Part shown: in pieces, positions 35,801 to 47,816 of the stretch
How the letters are laid out: the number at the start of each line of letters is the position of its first letter
How positions within the stretch are numbered: the first letter of the stretch is position 1
Assembly: GCA_030248195.1 (NCBI GenBank)
Contig: JASAND010018429.1
Span: 1-64,000, forward strand
DNA length: 64,000 bases
Direction of reading: 5' to 3'
Origin: Trissonchulus latispiculum
Lineage: Eukaryota; Nematoda; Enoplea; Enoplida; Ironidae
Notes under the pieces: model-generated
Told to the model about the DNA's origin: nothing
What the model saw: only the letters and a program-made list of their open reading frames with translations
Database searches by the model: none
Translations under genes and position numbers: made by a program

Positions 35801-37301
35801 GAACAGATCTCCTGCCTGAATTAGCCGAATTCTGCCTCTGGATAATCAGTTGAGGATCGTGCACTGTCAGCCCTGTATTGTGATTATTAGTGTTGGAAGG
35901 CCGAAGAGCCAGTGTTAATCAGTTGGAATCGGATCAATTGTGGAACTCAGATACTATTTGGACCTCAGAGTAGGCATTCTTGCTGAGTCAGAGATTGACA
36001 TAGACTTTTGAAGGCAGAGACGGTTTTGGAATTGCACTGAATCATCTGTGGGACCTGAAACCTAACAAAACGAACTGGACCTTATTTTCCGTTACTCTAA
36101 AATAACTCTTTACCTTTTACCTCAAAAGATGAATCTTTTTGAACTAATCGTCAGCCTTATCGAAGGGGTTATCACCCCCTGTCTCTGGTCTAACTAATCA
36201 GTGGTAGTTACAAGTCAATCGGAGATAGAAGACATAAAGAAGAGATTAAATATAAACCTACCTTGTACTAACACCATAACCGTTCCCAGGAAACTCCCAA
36301 CCGGACCGACCCTTGCGTTGTCCCCCCAGGTGACCGAACAGCATCCGAAAGTGCTATTGTTACTGGCATTTCGGGCTCACCCACAGACCGGAAATCTTGT
36401 GCTACTAACCACTTTAATCTAGTTAATCTTACCTTTTCTGTAGTTGTTATTATTATCATACTGTTGTCCTTGGTAAGGAGGACGGATAAAGAGTTTTAAT
36501 TTAAAGCACGAGCACAAGCATATAGGGACCGCACAGTAGAGTTTAGTGGTAGATTACGATAAGAGAAAGAAAGAGAGAATCAGTCGGTCGAGTTAAAGAG
36601 TCAAGACCTTGTCCCTACAATAATTACTAATTTGGGTAAACTGAGTACTGGCAACTCTGGCAAACCACTGTACCGTTTGCTGTTAACTGTATACCTGTAT
36701 TGTAAGTTGCCGATTGCACTGTTTGCGGTAGTATTATTAGTTGTACGCGTGTATCCACAATTGTTCATATTATAATAAGCCTTGCTGTTTGTATCAATAA
36801 ATTGCCGTGCCTTATAGTCTGTCGCATTAACTAAGGCACCTATCCTGATCAATACTCTGGAGCCATATCGGACCCCTGAACAAGTAAGTAGTTATAGTCA
36901 GACCCCTTGGACCCTACAAAGACAGCGTGACTTCGGATCTTGATTTGTCAATCAAGGTTCATCAACTAGAGTTCATTGTTACTGAACCGGATTGTCTTCT
37001 GGAAAGCAAGTGCCGACCCCGCTTGCTGACGACATCAACGGAGCCTGACCCCTACCTAAACGAACTCACGATCAAGACCCCACCCAGGTTGGCTGCAGGG
37101 AATTCTCAGTTTTGGACACACCACCTTCTGAGAATCCGGTGCCTAAGTTTATCATTACCGGCCGACCAAGTTTATCACACCACCGCTGACCTTCCGTGCC
37201 TTGAAGTGGTTGTTACCCCAAGCCTGTGTCTTGTTAGACCAAAACGGACCCGAATCCTGCCGAAAGAAGTTGGAACCAAATCCTAGCCACTTCATTACAC
37301 A
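35801..37301. other. Right part of the core, nothing firmly recognised
   Basis: GC content rises in 36850-37290, where one 119-codon frame is open without an ATG start, but no motif is recognised. A small stem (GGGG-TTAT-CACCCC) lies near 36167. Confidence 0.3.
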
Positions 37302-37693
37302 TAGGAAATGTGAAAAGTTGACACTTTTTCAAGTGCGCCAGAGAAATCTCGCGAATGACAAATAGGATCCGCCCAAACTTTATATCATATTTTTGCCATG
37401 TTTCCGAACTGGGATTTGTAGGAATCAGAATTTTGATTTAGGTCTTTAAAAAATTTTAATGAATTTTTGAAATATTAACATTTGGCACCAAATTTAACAG
37501 ACATCAAATTTTAATACTTCAAAAATTCATTAAAAATTTTTAGAGGCCTAAATCAGATTTCTGATTCCTACAAATCACAGTTCGGAAACATGGCAAAAAT
37601 ATGATATAAAGTTTGGGCGGATCCATTTTGGCATTCGCGAGATTTCTCTGGCGCACGTGAAAAAGCGACCATTTTTACACTTACACATTTCCT
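37302..37693. mobile_element. Foldback element beside the inner right arm
   Basis: TAGGAAATGTG at 37302 mirrors CACATTTCCTA ending at 37693. The arms of about 150-180 bases include CAGAGAAATCTCGCGAAT on the left and its reverse complement on the right, around a centre near 37490. It has no coding content. Confidence 0.8.
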
Positions 37694-38431
37694 ACGATTA
37701 ACACATGAAATCTCAACTTCGAGGTCAAATTACTCAACAACCGTAAGACTACGACTTTAATTTCAAAAACTCGTTAAAATATACAGTTTGGGCTATGAAA
37801 TTTGTAAGAATGAGCGAAATCGGAAAAAGTCGAAAAAATGACCAAAAAATGGACCCCCCCCCTTAAATGAGTTAATAATGGAGGAGTTAATATTAACCTG
37901 CTGCGTGCGCGAATGCTGTTTAAAAGAGTTAATTTTAACTCGTTTAACCCTGCACCTTTCTTTCTGGGTGCATTCCATCCAATGACACTTTTTTTAGCGA
38001 ATTCAATGATCAAGCCACAGTTACATAATTGTGTTTGTTTATCTGCATTCTCCGGCAAATGCATCTGCAAATATACATTAATCAAACCATGTCAAGCAAG
38101 ACCATGTTTGATAAATGTAATTGCATTCATGCTAAAATTTGCTCGATTTTTCAAGTTTTTTGAACAACTTCAGCAAAATCGGACTGACATTTTTTGCTTC
38201 TTCGAGACACTTCCTTGAAACCAAAAATTCCACGAAATTAAAAATATTTCACCCCAGCATGGACGAAAATGTACCGAAAATGAGGGGGTTTCTTCCATCT
38301 ACACACGATCCAAATTTAATTCAATCTCAATGTGCTGACTAATAAAGGAATTTTAATATTTATCTCATTTCAGTATTTTCACTAAACATTCCTGTTCCAT
38401 TCATTCCTAAACATTCCATTCACTAAACACC

Positions 38432-38841
38432 GGCCCCACTTCTATGTGAAAAACCACAGATGCCTGTGGAGTATTTCCACAGGAAACTCGTGTGATCTTG
38501 ACTAATACAAAAGTTACTTCGAAGGAAACTACAAGAATGCAATTTCTTCAAAACTCTTGTTCAGAGAGTTTACAAAATAATTTAAAGAACATCATTATTA
38601 TAAAGGATCATAGGAAGAATTTCCCCTCCTAACACTAAGGGGGGAAATTCTTCCTATGAGAACTTAAACATTAAACTGGTTTGTCTTGCTGAACTGAGTT
38701 AAAATTGACGCTGATTCAAAACAAACTACAAAAAGATATCGCGTAAAAAAGGAAAGGTGTTGGCAAAGCTTAAGCTGTTTAAGCTGATCAGAAATATCAC
38801 CGAACTAATCATGAGCTTTTGCCTAAGCTTCATCAACTTTC
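38432..38841 (-). repeat. Middle inverted arm, right
   Basis: Mirror of 29457-29865; similarity stops abruptly at 38841, 27 bases before the Penelope fragment frame begins. Confidence 0.85.
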
Positions 38842-38868
38842 ATCAACAGTACTTACCTGAAAAAAGAC

Positions 38869-39861
38869 TTGGTAAGAAGAGGCTATCCCAGAGGCAAAGT
38901 TCAGCGGAGGATCGAAAGGGCTTTGTCAGCAGATAGAAACCAGCTACTCACTCCCAAACTCGATCCTGGGACACAGCCTGAAGAAAAGTCGTTCTACTTG
39001 GTCCTGCCATACCATCCGGACCTCAGAAACGTGAAAACCATCCTAAGAAATCATGAACATTTTCTGAATGGTCTAAGCTTTAAAGTGAATCTGTTTTGGC
39101 GTCCCCCATCTAAGCTTAGAAACATGCTTGCGAAGGCCAAATTGCCGGTGCCAGAAACAGCCCCACGGATCGCTAATTCTGAGCCCAGTGGAACCTTTCG
39201 ATGCGGCAGGCGGAAATGTGCTCTCTGCCCCTCTATCAAAACCGGCACTAGCATCAGGAGCTCTGTAACTGGCTTGGAATATCGTCTGAAGGGCCATTTT
39301 GACTGTACAAGCAAGGGGGCTGTATATCTGGCGGAGATTAAGGGGTGCCCCTCCCAGTATGTTGGAGAAAGCGGAAATCCTCTCTCCATCAGGTTTAACA
39401 ACCACAGGTGTGACATTCGGAAAATGGATGCTAGTAAACCTCTTTCGTGTGATTTCAGGAACCATACCCATACATTAGATCAATTATTAGTAACTGTATT
39501 GGATTTTTCTGACGACGAAACTATTCGAAAGAAGAAAGAAAAGTGGTGGATTAGTCAACTATTTTCTGACCATCCTTTTGGAATCAACTGGGAGCACGTT
39601 CTCCGTCACAACAAATCCCCACCCCCCGGGTCCAGGTTTACTAGCATCCATTTGGACTCTGTCGACAACAACAACATCAATAACAGTGGTCCCGACCCTC
39701 CCGGCAGTTCCGGTCCTCCGGTCCCCCCAGTCCCTGCCTCCCTGCCTCCTACCGACCCTCCCGGCAATTTTGGTCCTCCGGTCCGCCCAGTTCTTTCCCG
39801 TCTGGCCCCTGGAGCCCCAACCCTAGAGAACTTTGAAATTTTCCTTCCCTCCCGAAATTGA
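38869..39861 (+). pseudogene. Penelope-like element C-terminal fragment with GIY-YIG endonuclease
   Basis: A 330-aa open frame without an ATG near its start. It begins in the RT thumb (RRGYPRGKVQRRIERAL), continues through the linker (VLPYHPDLRNVKTILRNHE) and a Cys/His motif (CGRRKCALCP then HFDC), and contains a GIY-YIG nuclease core: AVYLAEIKGCPSQYVGES, the Arg of SIRFNNHR and the Glu of KEKWWISQL. This order is that of endonuclease-positive Penelope-like retroelements; the reverse transcriptase itself is absent, so the copy is 5' truncated as is common for these elements. The C-terminus is a Pro/Gly-rich tail made of two ~60-bp tandem units (near 39690 and 39750), unusual for the family. 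Beyond the stop (39859-39861) a Lys/Arg-rich frame stays open to 39957. Confidence 0.85.
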
Positions 39862-40005
39862 ATCCCCCGCTATCTGACCCCTCAGGAACGACAGCAGCGT
39901 GTGAAGAATCGCCTGAAGAAGATGCCCCCGGTGGAGCGTCGAAAACCGGTTGCGTGATTAAGGTTGGTCTGACTTTGGGTGTCCACGTTTGTTTTTCATT
40001 TCTCT

Positions 40006-40153
40006 AAAAAGTAGGAAATAGACAGTAGACAATAGGCAGAGCTGCGTGAATTTATGTCTGTTGTATTTCTGCGTAAATAATAAGTACGGGTGCAGAAATC
40101 TGGCTACTTTCATTCCTATTTGGACACAAACTAGAATGAAGGACAAGTCCACT
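40006..40153 (-). repeat. Outer inverted arm, right
   Basis: Mirror of 28771-28919, ending GGACAAGTCCACT. Confidence 0.9.
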
Positions 40154-40632
40154 GACACAAGAGCCACTTTGGAACCTTTTCTTACTTTTGTAATGAAGAA
40201 GGTTCTGTCGTCTAAAGCTTATTGCGTTGTATCTGTCTCCGTTCTCACGTAACGTAGTAGCTTGATTTATGTTAGATTGCTAATAGCAGACTAGTCCGCT
40301 GGATTTAGATTGAAAAGCTTACAAACGCTTTTAATGTTCCTTTTTAATATCAGCGTACAACAGATAGCAAGAGCAACAGCATACAACAACCAGCAAATAG
40401 AAGTTGTCATAGAATTGAGTATTGGGAGTTCTTTCTGAAAGTTTCCAGGGGATATGGTAGTGGTCTAAATTCAAAGTCTTTAAAACTGATCCAATCTGGA
40501 ATTGAAAAGTAGCCCTTGGTGAGGCAAACAGCTTTCGTCATTGTTCCACCCACAAAACCGTTAACATCGATCCAGGGGTTGAGTTTCCTCGCGGGGTGTG
40601 TGTCTTTGGCAGGGCTATATGCCTATTCAAAA

Positions 40633-40805
40633 ACGTGTCACTGCAGTTTGGGAACGAATTCAAACTTAAGCTTGGTTCGATTGTGCCTGGGTGGCTCAAT
40701 CGGTAGAGCGTTGGCCTAGTTAGCCAAAGGTTGTGGGTTCGATCCCCACATCAGGCCCGAATTTTTCGGGTCGGAGGTGCTTTAGTGACATCCTTCTTTC
40801 TTTCG
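40633..40805 (+). mobile_element. tRNA-Thr-derived SINE, best-preserved copy
   Basis: It shares its 5' flank (CACTGCAGTTTGGGAACGAA) and its tail (GAATTTTTCGGGTCGGAGGT) with the copies at 12771-13170. The tRNA head is nearly intact (see the tRNA entry). Shared flank and tail show that it moves as a SINE. Confidence 0.75.
40685..40757 (+). tRNA. tRNA-Thr(AGT)-like cloverleaf, SINE head
   Basis: A 73-base cloverleaf folds by eye. Acceptor GCCTGGG pairs with ATCAGGC (6 of 7 good), D stem GCTC/GAGC, anticodon stem TTGGC/GCCAA with loop CTAGTTA (anticodon AGT), variable AGGTT, T stem GTGGG/CCCAC with loop TTCGATC. It may still be transcribed by pol III from its A and B boxes. Its repeat context argues that it is not a housekeeping gene. 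Confidence 0.45.
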
Positions 40806-40929
40806 TTTATTATCGTGTATTATTTCCTCTACTATAAAGTACGCTAGGGGTCAAAAATCTTTAATTCAGCTTTAATTTTGTCACCCAAACGACAACAGTT
40901 TCAAAAGTTTTACAATATCTACTAATTCA

Positions 40930-42200
40930 AGTCTTTCAATATTTCGATTACTTTTAGCATTTCGAGGAAACATACTGTTTCGATATCTTCAATGTTTTGA
41001 GGCTTTTTACATGTCCGGAAATGATCATTTTTCGAGAATCTATCCAATGTCTCAAAATGGATTTGAAGTCTCGAAATATTTTGCAGCCGTCTCCAAATGG
41101 TATTTGACAAGTCTCGAAGTAACTTTCTAAAGTCTCAAAACATTTTCTAAAAGTCGAAATATTTTTGCGAAGTTTCAAAACGTTTTGTAAAAGACTCGAA
41201 ATATTTTGACCAAATCTCAAAAACTCTAAATGTTTCCAGACAAAAAGTCACAAAATAATAAAAACATGTCTCGAAATGTTTCTAGACAAATCGCTATAGA
41301 CAAATCATTATTTCTAGACAAATCACTAACTTCTGAGACTCTTTCTGCGCTTCCACGTTACAGACCGGTTACAGCTCACAACAGGTCAGTTTTAACCAGC
41401 TTCCTCACTACTGTAAATGAGCTTCCAGTGAGTATACCTAGTCTTAAGCATTCTCTACAGCTATTTAATTCTTCCTACCCTACTGCTACCATAACTGCAC
41501 ACTGCTAATCGCCACAGATTACCGCCAATCACTAATATTAAAAAGAGTTTATTCGGACCAGCCGATCTGTGCGGATTGAACAAAGCACGTGGTAGTCCAG
41601 CTAGTACACTAAACTAACGTACTCAATTACAAAAGTAACAAAAGTGCTTAATAACTAAGAGTGTGACTCTTGCTACACTCCTAATTATGTACTCTTCATA
41701 TTAGGCAACTTCAAACTTTAATCCCACTCCAAGTACATTTTGACGACAAACGACAAAGTCAGGACGCACGAAACATGGCAGAAATAAAAAAAAAGTATTT
41801 CCAGGATCATTGATGGTGGTTATTGGTGGACGGAGGATCTATTTTCACGTGATGGTGCTCGAAAGCAATTGGTGTAAAACTCACATAAAGCCGAAACATT
41901 TTAGACAGGTACTACTTACATTGCTCCATTTGCTCCACTCACATTTTCATATTTTTAGACAACCTTTCTAGACGTTTTTTACACTTCCAGATATTTTCAT
42001 GTTTCTAGATAATGTTTCTAAACATTTTAATCTTTGGAGCTTATTTCTTGCCATTTATTCAAAATATTTTCAAAAGTCTCGAAATATTTTTAAAAGTCTC
42101 GAAATGTTTATAAAACATTCTAGACAGTTGCGCAATGTTTCAGGAAATATTTTGTAAATGTCTCGAAAGACAAAATATTTCACGACAAAATAGTCTCGAA
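40930..42200. repeat. Degenerate CTCGAAATATTTT minisatellite, interrupted
   Basis: Variants of AAAAGTCTCGAAATATTTT recur about every 25-40 bases at 40930-41290 and again at 41990-42200, with AGACAAA/CTAGACAA-type linkers. The middle (41300-41980) is unrelated sequence. No gene is recognised in the block. Confidence 0.55.
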
Positions 42201-42471
42201 AGTTGCCGCCTTCTTTCGAAAAAAGGAAGCTTTATGAAATATAAACTGATTAGGTGCGTGTTCGATCCCCACCAGAGACGAATTTTTCCTAACTTTTTGG
42301 AGGTTGTAACAGAAACATTTTTGGACTTCTTTCTAGAGATTTTTCCTCACACATTTTCCAAAATTAAAATTCTCTATCACCACCAGAAACAAAGCTCCTC
42401 TATATTTTGCTCACTTCTTCAGCCCACCAATCTCACTGTGTTATTCAACATTTTACGAGTCAAAACTCATT

Positions 42472-42696
42472 ATGGATAAAATTTATCACAAGCTAACTTC
42501 AAAATCTACATCTAAATCAAATCCAAATGATGATGAATTGGCTATTATGAAGTCAACAAAAATTATACAGCTATATGAACAATTAGACATTATCTTGCAC
42601 ACTATTTATTATTATAATTTACAAATAGATCACAAATCAAGCAAAGCCATTCGAATTCAAATCAAAAGTCGGTCTTCTAAATCCCATGCAAATTAA
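42472..42696 (+). CDS. Small unrecognised ORF
   Basis: An ATG-started 74-codon frame (MDKIYHKLTSKSTSKS...) ends at TAA. It is hydrophilic and Lys/Ser-rich, with no signal peptide, domain or splice signals that help. It may be chance in AT-rich DNA. Confidence 0.15.
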   Translation: MDKIYHKLTSKSTSKSNPNDDELAIMKSTKIIQLYEQLDIILHTIYYYNLQIDHKSSKAIRIQIKSRSSKSHAN

Positions 42697-43134
42697 AAGT
42701 TGACTGACTGAATTTCTTTTTTGAATCATGGGCAATCAACAGCTGACATCTGCCGCAAATCTACTAATAGGATCGATTACTGAGAAATAAATGGAATCAT
42801 CTAAAAATAACACAATAGATTAATTGATAAACTAATAAATTATTAATATAGCATTAACAGATTATTGAATCATATGCAAATTAAGCTGCCAGAATTGAAG
42901 CCAGAGACGCTTAAAGAATTGTTGGAATTACTATTGATATTACGATTTTACTTTGATAACATCATTTCTGGTTTAAGCCAATAACTCTATTTTAATACAA
43001 ACCTACTAAATGGAAGCACAATAACGTCAAAGTTTTACTTCTGAAAACTGCAAGACTCAGGTTTATAGATGATATTTTGATTCGACGTGTTTACGAAAAC
43101 AAAGTGCAATCTTAATATTTGCTTACCTGCAAGT

Positions 43135-44127
43135 TCACAAAAATCCCGTGTTGGATATATCCACTGAAGGGTGCCTGCACCACAGACAAGTCCGGATTCC
43201 AATATCGACAGAGTGGACTGGGAGACGGACCACTTCCCCACAGTGCTCGTCACAACAATTCAGAAGGCATGACGGGTGGTTTTCCCGGCAGATGATGCAA
43301 GGGACAGGCTCGAGCTGGGGCTCAGAGTCAATCTGAACTGTGGCAAAATTGTTCACTTGGTCATACGAATTTGTTGCTGCCTGCTGAAACTGTTACAAAT
43401 CTCCTGTTATAGTTCAAAAACCTCTATCGTCTCCACCTAATCAATGTCTTCGCATACAAAGCAACATCCAAATGAAATTATTTGAATAGACAGGAGGACT
43501 TAGCACTGAAACAACCATCTTCACAAAAATGGGGCAGTTTCAGAAAAGGAGTGAATGAAAATGGACTGCACTAATAGGAATAAATGTAAATTCCACTCTA
43601 ACTGATAACAGTTTCCTGCTAGATAGGAATTCATTAATGGAAACTAAATATTTTGCAAAATTATGAATGAAGACTTACGATGAAAGCATTAAGGATGAAT
43701 AGGGATTTAATTGTAAATGATTAATTAGTAGCGCCGCTGCGCCTATCTAGGGAATCACTAATTTCTCTGGACTGTATATGAGCTGATGACGAAGTCGAAC
43801 TTTCGATTGTAAACAACCTAAATAAAGTAAAAGCTTAATGAAGGAATATATTTATCCGCTGTTGATCTACTGTAAGAACAATATGCTATTTGTTCTCAGT
43901 TTTAATATTTATACTCAAACAAATTTAAAACTATTTACCTTAATCCGGGTTGCTCGTAAGCCTACTCGGCAAAATCCTATGGTCTCCACGAACTCATTCC
44001 AGAAAACAAAAACACCATCGGAAACTCTTTCTATCTCTTGAAAATTGTACGCATTCCTGTATCCACAACCGAATTTGGAACCAATTGCAGATAAGCCTTC
44101 CTGCATAATCATTAGAATCAATACCAT
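43135..44127 (-). CDS. Candidate two-exon gene encoding a small Cys-rich protein
   Basis: Exon 1 (44127-43939) starts MVLILMIMQEGLSAIGSKFG and ends at AAG|GTAAAT; an acceptor-like CGTTTACAG lies 5 bases before the ATG. Exon 2 (43383-43135) follows a GTAACAGTTTCAG acceptor in the same phase and ends at TGA. Together they make 145 aa. Exon 2 holds a Cys/His cluster: PCIICRENHPSC, then LNCCDEHCGE, then CLWCRHP. No family is recognised. The short hydrophobic N-terminus and Cys-rich tail would fit a small secreted or metal-binding protein, but that is speculation. Other frames of exon 2 also run into a strong CAG|GTAAGC donor at 43129-43124, so an alternative internal-exon reading exists. Confidence 0.33.
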
Positions 44128-47100
44128 GTTTGCTGTAAACGTGCTTAGAAACCTTCATCACAACTGTGTTACCTCTTATGTTTCTGAGAACTAACTAATT
44201 TTGTAAACATCAGCTTTATCAGTTGCCAGTATGAATGAATACTTTAAAACTTCCCGTTCCATTAGTATAGTAATGAAAGTTGCTTTTAATGCTAAGCAGT
44301 AGTAAAATGTTTGAACAGCAGAAATGTAAGTGGACCAAATGAAATGTGTGACTATACAGAAATAAGCAATATTTCTTTGAAAAAAGCATCTGCTGACACA
44401 GCAAAAATGAAAAATAATTGCACCAGAATTTTAAAAATGTTGCAATGCTTGAAAGCTAAGTTGAAATGATTGGTTGTTAATGGTGAAACGAAGAATCTGA
44501 TTGGTTGTTAATGATGAAACTAGAATATGATTGCATACTAATGGCAACTAAACTTTGAAAAGGTGCAATCCTTGATTGTAAAAGCTTCTGCGCGTGGTTA
44601 TCAGTTACTAGAATCATTAGTGCCAAATGGGCCTTTTTACTTGCACGGTTTGCGGATCCACATTATCACGTACAGATGCCGTGACCTGATATTTTAATTG
44701 ACAACATTCAGCGAATGAAGTACGTTTCAAAGAACTTGTCTCAAATGTGCTTGTCAAAATGGCATGGTGTGAAATTCTTGCAATCTAACCTTATGAGATC
44801 GGCATCGAACAAGCCGACCACACGGAGATGTCTGCCAGTAAAAACCAGTAACATGTCCAACAGTGTGGAAATAAAAGGGCCAGCCGCCATAGATGAACCT
44901 GGGATAGCCAGGTAAGCTCCACCCATTGCAGGAATCGATGGTGGAAAAGTTTGCAAGGATTTCACAGCATTACGTTGCCAAGTGCACCCATCTTGAGTGT
45001 ATTCTGCAATCCTAAGCAAACCGCCTAAAGGATTGCTCCTTTGCTGCTGCAGCGCCTTTGTGCTTTTGCATGCTGCAGCATTTGGCCTAGTCGGCAATCT
45101 TCATAGCAGAGGTAGTAACTGGGGAAACCCGTCGCGGCTCTGTGCCCATAAAATTTTAAATTTTCTCTAAGGAGCACAACTAGCGTTGTACCTCGAACTT
45201 GAAGCTACGTCGGAATAGGGTGCTGTCCATACATGTGCTTGGGAGGGGGGTTCACTCCTCCCACCCCGACCGACCTCACCCCTCCCCCTCACCCCTCCTC
45301 CCTCCCCCCTCACCCCTCCCCCCTCCAACCTAAGCCGGTTCACCCCCCTCTAACTTCCCCTCCTGCACATGTCTAGGTGCTGTCAGTGAGGAAAATAACT
45401 TAAAACTATCGATTTTTCAAAAGTTTAAGTAACTATGCATATTGTGTCTCATTGAAGAGGAAAACAACTCAAACACTCAGAAATAACAAAAATTTTCAAA
45501 AAATTCAAACAATTTCAAAAAATTAAAAATTGTATTTTTTTAAAACTGAAATTAATAATGAAACAGTAATTTTAGATTATCATGTCAAATATCTTCTGTT
45601 TCATTTTGATATTGGTATAATTAATTGTTGCTTAATCAAGCTAACCCATTTATTCTTGACGTATATAATGTTTGAGAAGTTGAGAGCAATAAACTAATAA
45701 ATAAATGTCTAAATAGCAAACAAAGTTTATACAGTACCGTTCTTTAAAAGCCTTATTTTTGCGAAGTTCACGTTTTCCGCGAATTTCGCGAAAAGAATCC
45801 ATTTTTCCGAATTTTGGAGAATTTCGCGTTGATTTGTCGCAAAAAATAAAAGTTTATGGGAAATTAGTGCGGAGTTAACTCATCTGAACTTCATCCAAGT
45901 AAAGTTTTTCGTTCAAATTGTCGTACATATTCAAATTCAAAATCAAAGCCAAATTGTCGTACATTGCTACCTTCGAATCGTAATTAAACTAAATAATTTA
46001 ATTAATTTAATTAATTAATTATTTAATTTTGTAATTACACGAAAATGGTGAGCTTCGCAAAAAATAAAGTTAATGAGCTGTACTACAGTACACTCACTAC
46101 AGCACGTACTCAGTAATAATTCACTCAAAACCTTTTCCTACCCGTGCATGGAAACTGGATCTCAACTCTCAACTCTCAAAATCTCAACCTACCTCCGGTA
46201 GGCGGATTAAAATTAGCTAATTTTTAACCCCATTTCAACCCCAAAATCTCAATCCTGACTAAATGATAGGACTGGATTGGAATCGAGTTTCAACGCGGAT
46301 TGAATCCTTATTGAAAAACTTGGATTAAGTCAACCCCGTAATGATAGGACCGGAGTCGAGTTGTCAATCCCATTTTCAATCCGGATTCAGGTTTCAACCC
46401 CGATTGAAACGCTTGATAGGATCGGCCCCTGGTCATGTTTGCAGAATCTGAGGCAGTCGCTATCTGAGATCTATTAGCATTTTTCAAATAATTTACACCT
46501 ACATAGTTAGTTATTATAATTTAACATTTTAATATTGGTCTGCTACTATGTCTGTCAGGAATACTTCAGGCAAATAGTCATCCAACATGCGTATACAAAT
46601 CACAACTTATTCTGACGTAGACCAAGTATGTACTCGTTGTTTTAAAAATTCACAGGTTTTAAAGTCAATGTTTTGGAATTTGGATGTTCAAAGTTGGCAG
46701 AGCTTTGCATATACTGACAGTTTACTACAACAGAGAAATTCGTTTTCCCATATCAATATTGTAAGGATTAAATTTCCCTGCTACTAGACTGACATTCAAT
46801 ATTCACTTTCAGTTTGCTACAAGTTTAACCTTGAATTCTGTGTTGAGTGTTTTTGAGTGTTTGAAGTCAGCCAAGTCCGGTTCACAATGTCACAAATCCT
46901 TTTTGGGTGATCCTGTCTCTCTGCTTTTCTTATGCTTATAAAAGGAAACAATGCCTTTGAGTGATCGTAAAGCTTACAACAAATATATACACTATAAGAT
47001 TTGGCTCCGCCGAGAATCAGTCCACTGACTCTCCGAGCTGCAGTGAGGCGTGCTAACCACTACACCACAGACCCAGGAATGGAATCACATTACTTCTTTA

Positions 47101-47314
47101 TTACTGGAGATCTTTCCACAGCTACAGCACGAATACGCAATACAAACATAAGTTCTTTCATTCATTTTCTCCATTGATTTTCTGAAAGATTTTGTTTTGA
47201 ACGGGTATCCGCGGGTTAGGGAAGCCGAGTTAAGAGTTAAGGGAGAGCTCAAATTAACCTTTTTGCGTGTTAAGAGTTACATGAGCTATTTGTAATTTAG
47301 TTTTTTTGGCAGGG
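44128..47314. other. Repeat-rich intergenic stretch
   Basis: A C-rich minisatellite of CACCCCTCCC-type units lies at 45245-45365, ending CTCCTGCACATGTCT; its G-rich inverted relative lies at 49018-49230. AT-rich tracts occur at 45960-46040. At 46240-46435 the phrases AATGATAGGAC and TCAATCC/GGATTGA recur, suggesting a small foldback. A minus-strand tRNA-like remnant lies near 47037-47075. No supported gene. Confidence 0.45.
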
Positions 47315-47816
47315 TTAACCCTTTAATGCCTGCATTTCCTCAGGACTAACGGTTGCAAATGACCGATTTCTTATATTGGCCATTTTTTACTGGAAACACC
47401 TAGAGACAGATGGGACTACCACCAATCGACAGAGCATTTATTGCTCTACATTTCCAGTGCAATCAACAAATTTATTTCTAGGTGCAAGAGTTGATTCTAC
47501 AGCGGAACAAAGTATACATTATCATAATTTACATAGCCTCCCCTACCTTTCCGCCGAAGAACTAGAGCCGGCGCTGGATTTGTTTGCATACACAATTCGA
47601 ACAAGGCTGTTCGAATAGCATCGAAATACTCCTTGTCCGCGGACAGCTATAGAAACTAGATTTTTCTAGCAGGCATGGAAATATTCTACGGGGTCGACTT
47701 GTTGAAGATAAAAGGAGCAAATACCCAGACTGTAAACCGGTAACTGGAATGTGCACTGAAAAAACAAGATGTCGAAAATCGCCACTTGTTCCGCCCATCC
47801 GGCGTGAAAGGGTTAA
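47315..47816. mobile_element. piggyBac-type MITE copy A
   Basis: TTAACCCTTTAATGCC at the left end mirrors GGCGTGAAAGGGTTAA at the right, giving TTAA target duplications at 47315-47318 and 47813-47816. The interior shares sequence with copy B (51268-51891) in opposite orientation. Confidence 0.8.

Larger units (their letters stand above)
28771..40153. repeat. Giant concentric inverted-repeat element (~11.4 kb)
   Basis: Three inverted-repeat pairs share roughly one centre (34.15-34.47 kb): outer 28771-28919 with 40006-40153, middle 29457-29865 with 38432-38841, and inner 30590-30757 with 37698-37866. Intervals between the pairs differ on the two sides (for example 0.54 kb left against 1.16 kb right, where a Penelope fragment sits). 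The ends begin AGTGGACTTGTCC in mirror image. No target-site duplication is obvious outside. The structure resembles a DNA transposon or foldback element with long, gapped terminal repeats, later altered by insertions. Confidence 0.85.

Noticed and set aside
36927..37286. 119-codon ORF near the right end of the palindrome core as a possible transposase remnant
   Set aside because: It starts without ATG, shows no motif, and ends just before a foldback element; nothing links it to a transposase family.
43780..43820. Hammerhead ribozyme core (CTGATGA followed by a GAA box)
   Set aside because: The second box reads GAAC instead of GAAA, stem II is only about 3 bp, and no stem I/III partners or cleavage site are visible.
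44741..45097. 118-aa minus-strand ORF
   Set aside because: No recognisable domain, no splice-site support and no signal peptide; its length is compatible with chance in a less AT-rich patch.
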